Positions 7,190 to 12,463 of a DNA stretch of 12,463 bases are shown piece by piece. The number at the start of each line of letters is the position of its first letter. Position 1 is the first letter of the stretch. The DNA is taken from NCBI GenBank assembly GCA_026386835.1, contig JAPLMV010000066.1, positions 1 through 12,463 on the forward strand, read 5' to 3'. This DNA is from Planctomycetota bacterium. GTDB taxonomy: Bacteria > Planctomycetota > Phycisphaerae > Sedimentisphaerales > Anaerobacaceae. The position numbers and the translations under genes are program-made. Under the pieces are notes generated by a model, which had not been told where the DNA came from, ran no database searches, and saw only the letters and a list, made by a program, of their open reading frames with translations.

Positions 7190-8705
7190 ACCGACGAATG
7201 GATTACTCGGCAAAAAGGATATTACCTATCCGGCGATTCTGCTCGCAGCCGCCCTTTGCATTGGAATATATCTTATCGTTACAGCCGTGCTGATTTCAAA
7301 GGACGGCGTGACATTTATAGAATATGCCAAAAATCTCGCCTTATCCCCCAAAGACACGATGCTTAATGGGTATCAGCATCCGGGTTATCCTTTCCTGATT
7401 TCCGCTGTCCACCGAATAATAAATATTACCCGTAATTGCCGCGAGCCATACGATTGGATTTACTCCGCCCAGATTACAGCTTTGGTCTTCAGGTTGTTTG
7501 CCCTGGCGATGCTTTATTTTCTCGGAAAAGTTCTTACAGGCCGGGGGCATAGCTTTTTTGCTGTCTTAATTCTTGTATTCCTGCCAAAACCCGCCGAATA
7601 CGGAAGTGACGCCCTAAGCGACTGGCCCCATCTTTTTTTCCTGATGACAGGCATTCTTCTATTGATTGGCGGGGCAATAAAACGACAATGGTGGTCCTTT
7701 GGTCTTGCAGGACTATTATCCGGAATCGGATACCTGATTCGTCCAGAATGTGCACAACTGGTCGTACTTGGTTTGCTCTGGCTGGGATTCCAGTTCTTTT
7801 GGCCCAAACGCACCATGACCAAAGGTAAAGCGGTTTTTGCATCCATCCTGCTATTGGCAGGCTTTTTAATTATAGCCGGCCCTTACATGAAACTAAAAGG
7901 AGCAGTATTTCCAAAAAAACACATAGGCGAATTTGCATCAACTCAGCAGCAATTCCAACCCGATAACACCGTGACCGAATCAGCTCCTGATGCTGTTTAT
8001 AAAACCTATTTCACCGCGAAGAATATTGGAAAATCCCTTGTTGAGCTTATACAAAATGCTGGTGATACACTAATGTGGTTTTTTGTTCCGGCCTTACTCA
8101 CAGGTTTATACCTCTTTTGGCAAAAACAAGAATGGCATGAGCCGCAAAAATTTTTCATAACAACTTTTATTGCCTTAAATATACTGGTGATGATATGGCT
8201 GTACTGTAAACACGGCTATATGAGCGAAAGACACACATTGCCGATGATGGCAATTATATTTTTTTACATCCCGCATGGACTGCAGGCGATTTCAAATTGG
8301 CTTTGTGAAAAATTTCCTGAAAAAATCAGGCAATCTTCTGCAAATGGAAACCGGCGGCTGTTTGTGATTTTATTCATAATCGGCATCTCTATATGTATTC
8401 CAAAACTGCTGACCCCGCTCCACTACGACAAAAAATGCTATAAAGCCGCGGCTCAATGGATTGCCCAAAACACCGATAAAACCGCCGTCATTGCCGTTCC
8501 CGATATTCGCATCAGTTTCTATGCACAGCGACCGGGAATTAGCTATGAAGGCCAAACCATTCCTGAAAATTCACAATACACCGTAAGGAAATTTAACACT
8601 AAAAAACAGGCGTCAGCGGAAAAAACAGCCTTAAATGAAAATGTGGTTTTTTCATGCGGGGATAAAAAGTCAGAGATTGTAGTATACAACAATGCGCCAC
8701 ACTAA
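7179..8705 (+). CDS. Multi-pass membrane glycosyltransferase, GT-C fold (GT39/ArnT-like)
   Basis: Likely uses a polyprenyl-phosphate-linked sugar to glycosylate a lipid, glycan or protein on the periplasmic side. The 508 residues contain about ten or more hydrophobic helices over residues 17-405 and a C-terminal hydrophilic domain of about 90 residues, the usual plan for this superfamily. Diagnostic features: an acidic first periplasmic loop with Asp42 and Glu48 (SKDGVTFIEYAKN), the QHPGYP motif at 66-71, the SDALSDWPHLF stretch, and YLIRPE at 185-190. The Asp in the first loop is the expected catalytic base in GT-C enzymes. Donor and acceptor cannot be determined. The ATG lies 5 bp after AAAAGG (7168-7173) and overlaps the end of the sugar transferase gene by 11 bp, so both probably serve one pathway. 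An O-antigen ligase or polymerase role is less likely because the GT39-type N-terminus is clear. The stop TAA overlaps the convergent GT2 gene's stop by 4 bp. Confidence 0.82.
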   Translation: MHIKPTNGLLGKKDITYPAILLAAALCIGIYLIVTAVLISKDGVTFIEYAKNLALSPKDTMLNGYQHPGYPFLISAVHRIINITRNCREPYDWIYSAQITALVFRLFALAMLYFLGKVLTGRGHSFFAVLILVFLPKPAEYGSDALSDWPHLFFLMTGILLLIGGAIKRQWWSFGLAGLLSGIGYLIRPECAQLVVLGLLWLGFQFFWPKRTMTKGKAVFASILLLAGFLIIAGPYMKLKGAVFPKKHIGEFASTQQQFQPDNTVTESAPDAVYKTYFTAKNIGKSLVELIQNAGDTLMWFFVPALLTGLYLFWQKQEWHEPQKFFITTFIALNILVMIWLYCKHGYMSERHTLPMMAIIFFYIPHGLQAISNWLCEKFPEKIRQSSANGNRRLFVILFIIGISICIPKLLTPLHYDKKCYKAAAQWIAQNTDKTAVIAVPDIRISFYAQRPGISYEGQTIPENSQYTVRKFNTKKQASAEKTALNENVVFSCGDKKSEIVVYNNAPH

Positions 8706-9631
8706 GTTATTTTCTTATCCCACCAGGCCGGATTCATACTGCACAGTCTGTTGATACTTTTGGGCAGATAAGCATATTGCGTGCCAAGCTTGTACCCAAG
8801 ATATTTCATAATTATTCTGAGTATAAATTCAGGCAATAAATAAATCTTTCTTTGTTTCAGCAGAAATTTGATTTCTGATTTTGCGTACCGGCTTCCATGG
8901 CGTTCGGCTTTTCCAAATTCTCTTAACAGCCAATTCTCACATTTGTGGAACACACCCATATCGAAATACCTTTTGAACTCCTGCCGAGGTGTATAATTGT
9001 GAGAGTGAAATACCTTTGCATCAGCAGCGTAAGCTATTTTTTTGCCTTTCAGGAGTATCTTTGCCGCCGCGAAGGTATCCTCACCGAAAATCAGCCCGCT
9101 CTTAAAACCGCCAATCTCCCTTAATACCGACGTCCTGTATGCCGCAAATGAGTTTGACAGAAACGCCGTTTTTATACCATACTTTTTCCTGTCATCTAAA
9201 CCTCTTACGTATGAGGTCTCAGGATAATTAAACAATCTCAAATGCCGGGCAAAAACCGAGGCATCATCGCATGCTGTCTGACGACCGTATACAGCAGCGA
9301 TATTTTCATCCTCCCGCAAAGGTCTAATCAGCTCAGCGACCGCATGCTCGTCGGCACATATCGTATCCTGTGTCATAAATACTATGAATTCAGCACTTGT
9401 CTGCTCAATGCCGAGGTTGCGAGTACCGCCATGGTCGAAGTCGCTTTGCCGTATGGTAAGTATGCGGACACCATGCCCGGCAGCGATACCACTTGTTGAA
9501 TCAGTCGATGACGAATCAATTATTAATATCTCATTGTCTTGAGATTGGCTTTGCAAACCAGCCAATAATTTTGCCAGCCGCGGCTGTGCATTATACGTCA
9601 CAACAATAATATTCACTGGACAGGTGCTCAT
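8702..9631 (-). CDS. Family 2 glycosyltransferase (rhamnosyltransferase-like)
   Basis: Cytoplasmic or membrane-associated GT-A enzyme that adds a sugar from a nucleotide-sugar donor to a growing glycan. At 309 residues it is of normal length. The N-terminal VNIIVVTYNAQPRLAKLL starts the nucleotide-binding domain. Asp39 sits in IIDSSSTDST, FDHGGTRNLG lies at 65-74, and the metal/nucleotide-binding position is T87-Q88-D89. The catalytic-base region is GEDTFAA, with Glu184-Asp185. The FDHGGTRN and TQD forms are typical of GT2 enzymes annotated as rhamnosyltransferases; transfer of rhamnose is therefore suggested but not shown. The C-terminus is basic and moderately hydrophobic (LLPEFILRIIMKYLGYKLG), perhaps a membrane-association helix. 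The start is fixed by the ATGA overlap with the upstream GT4 gene. It is the last gene of the minus-strand operon; its TAG overlaps the opposing gene's TAA. Confidence 0.9.
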   Translation of the reverse strand: MSTCPVNIIVVTYNAQPRLAKLLAGLQSQSQDNEILIIDSSSTDSTSGIAAGHGVRILTIRQSDFDHGGTRNLGIEQTSAEFIVFMTQDTICADEHAVAELIRPLREDENIAAVYGRQTACDDASVFARHLRLFNYPETSYVRGLDDRKKYGIKTAFLSNSFAAYRTSVLREIGGFKSGLIFGEDTFAAAKILLKGKKIAYAADAKVFHSHNYTPRQEFKRYFDMGVFHKCENWLLREFGKAERHGSRYAKSEIKFLLKQRKIYLLPEFILRIIMKYLGYKLGTQYAYLPKSINRLCSMNPAWWDKKIT

Positions 9632-10713
9632 TTATTGCTCAATAATGTTTCAAAGACTTTTTTGTGCAATCGAGCGGATTTATCCCAGGCAAAATCAGAT
9701 GCACGGGCAAGGCCTCGCTCCCTTAACATCCGGCGACAGTCCGGCTCAGTAATGACATCCGACATCGCCTTTGCGATTGCCTCCACATCACAGGGGTCAA
9801 CATAAAAAACCGCATCTTTGCATACCTCCGGCAGTGCGGTCGTTTTCGATACTATCACCGGACAACCGGTCGCCATTGCCTCAAGCGGCGGCAGTCCGAA
9901 CCCTTCATACAGAGAAACATAAACATACACAATCGCACCGGCGTATAAGGCCGCAAGATACTCCTCCGGCACATGGCCGGTGAAATGAACTCGCGGCGGA
10001 AGCTGTCCGTGGAGTACCTTGTCAAAAACCAATTCTGACCCTTCTGCACCGGCAATTACAAGCCATATATCCTTGTATCGTCCCTCGATTTGTTCCCACG
10101 CCTTGAGCAATCTCACAATATTTTTCCGCGGCCCAATGGAACACAAACTCAAAACATACCTCGATGAAGGCAACTTCATCGCTTCAATGGTCTGGCTTGT
10201 CATCTCCGGTGACAGCGGACAGAATCGGCGGTCAACACCGTTATATATCACGGTAATTTTGCCCGCTGGCACCTGTAATGCATCAATCAGGCGATTCCTC
10301 GTAAATTCCGAAACCGTGATTATGTGCCTGACACGGTGAACAAGCCGCGGCACAACCATCTGATACCACATCGCAAAACGCTTTGTGAACCACTCCGGAT
10401 GGTCAATCGGGGCGATGTCGTGCACGGTGACAACCTGATTGCGTACCGCAAGCGGACCGCAATTGCTCGGACTCCAGAGCAAATTGTCACGCCGCAGATT
10501 AAGAGGCAATATGGCCTGTTCCCACACATGCCCGACAAATCCGCGCGAAAAACAACGCGGCGACAGTTCAAGATGGGCAAGTGACAGGCGTTTGAGTATT
10601 TCCAGCGTATATCGCTGAACGCCGGTCAGATTTGTGCCAAGACATCTGGTATTAACAACTACCCGTTGTTCAATGCGGCTTTGGTCTGAGCAGCGTAATA
10701 GCAGCATATTCAT
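9628..10713 (-). CDS. Family 4 glycosyltransferase (retaining, GT-B)
   Basis: Retaining glycosyltransferase of the cytoplasm that extends the lipid-linked glycan with a nucleotide-sugar donor. The 361 residues are normal for GT4. The N-terminal domain begins with VVVNTRCLGTNLTGVQRYTLEIL; the GVQRY segment is typical of GT4 enzymes that act in O-antigen and exopolysaccharide clusters. The linker reaches VIYNGVDRRF. The C-terminal domain has VLSLCSIGPRKNIVRLLKAW and the EX7E motif with Glu270 and Glu278 in YEGFGLPPLEAM. About 17 residues precede the conserved first strand, slightly more than usual. The only other nearby ATG (residue 3) does not change this. The chosen ATG overlaps the upstream stop as ATGA, with AGGG about 10 bp before it. 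Donor sugar unknown; mannose-like donors are common for this type, but that is only a family tendency. Confidence 0.9.
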   Translation of the reverse strand: MNMLLLRCSDQSRIEQRVVVNTRCLGTNLTGVQRYTLEILKRLSLAHLELSPRCFSRGFVGHVWEQAILPLNLRRDNLLWSPSNCGPLAVRNQVVTVHDIAPIDHPEWFTKRFAMWYQMVVPRLVHRVRHIITVSEFTRNRLIDALQVPAGKITVIYNGVDRRFCPLSPEMTSQTIEAMKLPSSRYVLSLCSIGPRKNIVRLLKAWEQIEGRYKDIWLVIAGAEGSELVFDKVLHGQLPPRVHFTGHVPEEYLAALYAGAIVYVYVSLYEGFGLPPLEAMATGCPVIVSKTTALPEVCKDAVFYVDPCDVEAIAKAMSDVITEPDCRRMLRERGLARASDFAWDKSARLHKKVFETLLSNK

Positions 10714-11912
10714 TTATCCAGTACCCTGGAAAAAACCTCAATATATTTTCCCGTTATCGCATCAACGGCAAATCGACAGGCCTGTTCGATGCAGACACCC
10801 GACATCTGCGATACTATCTCCGGCTTATTGATAGCATATTCTACCGTCTTTCGCAATTGGGCAGCGTTATTAGAATCATAAACCCATCCTGTTATGCCCT
10901 GCTCTATCAATTCAGGCAGTCCGCCTTTGTTCGAACATATCACCGGAATACCAAACGAAAAGGCCTCTATCACGACCCTGCCGAATGCCTCATTCCACAA
11001 TGAAGGCACAATAAGTACATCTATATCACGGTAAATTTCGGCTATGTCTGATTCCCACCCTTTAAATAAAATATTAGGCCGCCCGTATGTTAGCTCAAGT
11101 TGCCGCTGGTAATCAGGAACTAAACTTTTACCGTAAACCACCAAATCAGCATCGAGCCGGCTGAATTGCTGCAATAATGTCTCAATGCCTTTATGCTCAC
11201 TTAGGGACCCAACAAAACCAAAACGCAGCCGGGCCCCTTTTGACGGCTTCCATTTTCCTGCGACCCCACTATTGCCGGGCAGCGGATTTGGTATTACAGA
11301 TGTCGCGGCAGCTTTCGGAAAATATCCGCCTCTTAAATGAAAATCCAGAATAAATCTGCTGATTCCAACCGCTTCATCCACATATCGCGACAATGCTTTT
11401 CTCGGAAATGAAAATAGCTTACAGCCTAAGCACTGCCTCCGGCATGACCGCCCATGCTTAAACATATTGCTTCTCGGACACAACAAATAAAGGTCGCGAA
11501 TGGTATGAACAATCGGCAGCCGGTTTTTCTTCAGCAGCTTCCACAAATAAACTGAAAAACCAGCCAGGTTATTCGTGTGTGCTATATCAGGCTTTTCAAA
11601 GTCTATAATTTTCTGTACCTGTTTTTTTATCGCAAAATTGAAACTGTCAATGCTGTGCCAGAGTATTTTTTTCAGAAAATTCTGCTGCCTGCCCCTTAGG
11701 GGCCTGCCCCTGCAAAGCCAGTAAAGATTCGGTGTGCGGAGATAATATACCTTCACCCCATTGACAAAGTCTGTTCTGTTTTGCTCAGCAGTACAAACAA
11801 CCACCGGCTCAATACCTTTCGATTTGAGCCCCTCAGCAAGCAATTGAGTCGAAAGCTCCGCTCCGCCTATTACATTGGGATAATATAACGAGTTAAACAG
11901 CAGTATTTTCAT
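10710..11912 (-). CDS. Family 4 glycosyltransferase with Cys cluster (retaining, GT-B)
   Basis: First gene of the minus-strand glycosyltransferase operon; 400 residues, normal length. The N-terminus has the usual first strand and Gly-Gly loop (Gly16-Gly17-Ala18-Glu19 in YYPNVIGGAELST). The middle holds IVHTIRDLYLLCPRS (His136, Arg139, Asp140) followed by a cluster of Cys145, Cys157, Cys161 and Cys164. The C-terminal donor-binding domain has FGFVGSLSEHKGIETLL and the EX7E motif with Glu308 and Glu316 (NEAFGRVVIEAF). This places it in GT4. The Cys cluster occurs in a subset of GT4 enzymes and could bind a metal, which is inference. The ATG at 11912 gives the standard MKILLFN beginning. No strong Shine-Dalgarno is visible before it (GGCGAAGA, then a run of T). 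The stop TGA overlaps the next gene's ATG by 4 bp. Confidence 0.92.
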   Translation of the reverse strand: MKILLFNSLYYPNVIGGAELSTQLLAEGLKSKGIEPVVVCTAEQNRTDFVNGVKVYYLRTPNLYWLCRGRPLRGRQQNFLKKILWHSIDSFNFAIKKQVQKIIDFEKPDIAHTNNLAGFSVYLWKLLKKNRLPIVHTIRDLYLLCPRSNMFKHGRSCRRQCLGCKLFSFPRKALSRYVDEAVGISRFILDFHLRGGYFPKAAATSVIPNPLPGNSGVAGKWKPSKGARLRFGFVGSLSEHKGIETLLQQFSRLDADLVVYGKSLVPDYQRQLELTYGRPNILFKGWESDIAEIYRDIDVLIVPSLWNEAFGRVVIEAFSFGIPVICSNKGGLPELIEQGITGWVYDSNNAAQLRKTVEYAINKPEIVSQMSGVCIEQACRFAVDAITGKYIEVFSRVLDK

Positions 11913-11933
11913 AAAAAAATCTTCGCCTAACGA

Positions 11934-11962
11934 ATAATAACCTATTAGAAGCTGTTATGGAA
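11934..11962 (-). promoter_or_regulatory. Weak candidate promoter for the glycosyltransferase operon
   Basis: On the minus strand TATTAT (11939-11934) matches 5 of 6 positions of a -10 box and lies about 21 bp before the ATG. At 17 bp upstream is TTCCAT (11962-11957), which matches a -35 box only at its first two bases. The leader would be very short. I found no better -35/-10 pair between 11913 and 12060, so the real promoter may be elsewhere or use another sigma factor. Confidence 0.2.
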
Positions 11963-12140
11963 TTGATAAAATGTGAGGTGCCATTTTTCATTCTTATTGG
12001 GTCACCAGTATTGTGTAAGTTTAATTTTGGCAAATTAGGCAATATTTTGGTATTAAATTGTGTTTAGTCCTTTTTTATAAAGGGGTTAGGACGTTTTTAG
12101 CATTTTTCAAAAAGTGACCAAAACTGACACGAATTGAGCA

Positions 12141-12208
12141 TTTTTTGACAAAAATCGTTCATTTTTTAACCGTTTTTTACACTTTTTTTAAAAAAAAGTC
12201 GGCTTTTT
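12141..12208. other. Helically phased T-tracts (predicted curved DNA)
   Basis: T-runs of 5 to 7 bases lie at 12141-12146, 12162-12167, 12173-12178, 12183-12189 and 12204-12208. Their centres are about 21, 11, 10.5 and 20 bp apart, close to whole multiples of the 10.5-bp helical turn. Phased A/T-tracts of this type bend DNA. This lies about 230-300 bp upstream of the minus-strand operon. Whether it affects transcription or is a protein-binding site is not known. Confidence 0.5.
12181..12199. repeat. Inverted repeat with 9-bp arms and 1-bp centre
   Basis: ACTTTTTTT (12181-12189) and AAAAAAAGT (12191-12199) are exact reverse complements around a single A. Because the arms are almost all A/T runs, the pairing is partly a by-product of composition. 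It is not next to any gene end. Confidence 0.5.
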
Positions 12209-12280
12209 GACATGCTCATTAAAAAAAGACCGCCTGAGTTAAATATGTTAAAATGGGCAAAATGAGAAAAGGCTTTTTCA

Positions 12281-12307
12281 CCGCAAAGCTTGCAGAGGGC
12301 GCGGAGG
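12281..12307. repeat. Nonamer tandem repeat, three degenerate copies
   Basis: CCGCAAAGC, TTGCAGAGG and GCGCGGAGG follow each other directly with a 9-bp period and the shared core GC[AG][AG]AG (the third copy reads GCGGAG). This resembles the CGCAGAG-type dispersed intergenic repeat found in many environmental bacterial genomes; that comparison is from memory and was not searched. Confidence 0.55.
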
Positions 12308-12323
12308 TGGAATGGAAAAAGCA

Positions 12324-12350
12324 CGAAACTCGAAGCCCGAAATCCGAAAC
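12324..12350. repeat. Heptamer tandem repeat, four copies (last one partial)
   Basis: CGAAACT, CGAAGCC, CGAAATC and CGAAAC run head to tail with a 7-bp period; CGAA is invariant. Translated on either strand it gives junk-like peptides such as FGFRASSF, a hallmark of ORFs wrongly called across this repeat type. Function unknown; it fits the class of short tandemly repeated repetitive sequences. Confidence 0.65.
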
Positions 12351-12351
12351 A

Positions 12352-12383
12352 TTCAACGGTTCGACACTTCGATACTTCGACAG
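12352..12383. repeat. Octamer tandem repeat, four copies
   Basis: TTCAACGG, TTCGACAC, TTCGATAC and TTCGACAG run head to tail with an 8-bp period and the consensus TTC[AG]A[CT]NN, followed by GCTCAGTA. The first unit matches the TTCAACTG and TTCAACTA units of the element at 1325-1340, so the two sites may belong to one octamer family. The TTCGACAGGCTCAGT end is a frequently seen dispersed intergenic sequence, from memory. Confidence 0.65.
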
Positions 12384-12463
12384 GCTCAGTATAGACAAAC
12401 CCAAGATAAGTTTTTTGATTTCGGTTAGACAATTGCAGCAATAGCATATTAGTATATGCGTAT

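Larger units (their letters stand above)
11913..12463. other. 551-bp gene-free region upstream of the glycosyltransferase operon
   Basis: No ORF here looks like a protein. From 11913 to about 12060 the DNA is AT-rich and would hold the operon's promoter and 5' leader. From about 12061 to 12230 it is dominated by runs of five to eight T or A. From 12281 to 12383 it is a mosaic of tandem repeats with periods of 9, 7 and 8 bp. The last 80 bp show nothing I recognise. No tRNA, rRNA or CRISPR array was seen. The next gene beyond the right edge is not visible. Confidence 0.7.

Noticed and set aside
9771..9983. Small plus-strand ORFs across 9042-10831
   Set aside because: All are antisense to glycosyltransferase genes with complete family motifs; they have no independent support.
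12067..12091. Hairpin GTCC...GGAC with inner CCTTT/AAAGG
   Set aside because: The inner and outer stems are only 4-5 bp and leave unpaired bases between them; not better than expected in AT-rich DNA.
12145..12212. Plus-strand promoters from the two TTGACA boxes (12145-12150 and 12207-12212)
   Set aside because: No -10-like hexamer lies 16-18 bp downstream of either box and no gene follows on the plus strand within the window.
12281..12383. CRISPR array
   Set aside because: Units are 7-9 bp with no spacers and no cas gene nearby; they are simple tandem repeats.
12166..12447. 93-codon minus-strand ORF and the 63-codon plus-strand ORF at 12253-12444
   Set aside because: Both are translated straight through the short-period repeats and T/A runs. 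The peptides are low-complexity repeat translations with no domain, no RBS and no conserved pattern.

Overview
The window looks like chromosomal DNA from a Gram-negative (two-membrane) bacterium with moderate GC content. It carries the 3' part of a TolC-type outer-membrane channel gene, a periplasmic adaptor, an RND pump and an undecaprenyl-phosphate-dependent polysaccharide pathway. The short-period tandem repeats between genes and the glycosyltransferase mix are in the style of uncultured Planctomycetota/Phycisphaerae-type genomes. That assignment rests on impression only; the window has no rRNA or other taxonomic marker.

Left part, 1-5627, plus strand: a tripartite efflux system in the order TolC-like channel (5' end cut by the window edge), MdtA-like adaptor, MdtB/MdtC-like RND permease. 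The adaptor and permease are 18 bp apart and surely co-transcribed. About 95 bp separate the channel gene from the adaptor. The end of the channel gene and part of that gap are an 80-bp element of octamer repeats, preceded by a perfect hairpin.

Middle part, 5783-8705, plus strand: a WcaJ-type sugar-1-phosphate transferase that would prime a lipid-linked glycan, overlapping by 11 bp a multi-pass GT-C (GT39-like) glycosyltransferase. A sigma70-like promoter lies in front. Its -10 box sits between the arms of a perfect 9-bp inverted repeat, a possible operator.

Right part, 8702-11912, minus strand: three cytoplasmic glycosyltransferases transcribed as GT4, GT4, GT2. Each junction is a 4-bp ATGA stop/start overlap. 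This operon converges on the plus-strand pair, and the two last genes overlap tail to tail by 4 bp. The five genes together plausibly start and build one cell-surface glycan. No flippase, polymerase, chain-length regulator or export gene is in the window, so assembly must use genes elsewhere.

Far right, 11913-12463: no credible gene. It holds the upstream region of the minus-strand operon, a T-tract-rich stretch with helical phasing, and a 100-bp mosaic of tandem repeats with periods of 9, 7 and 8 bp. The most unusual content of the window is these octamer/heptamer/nonamer repeats; the genes themselves belong to known families.
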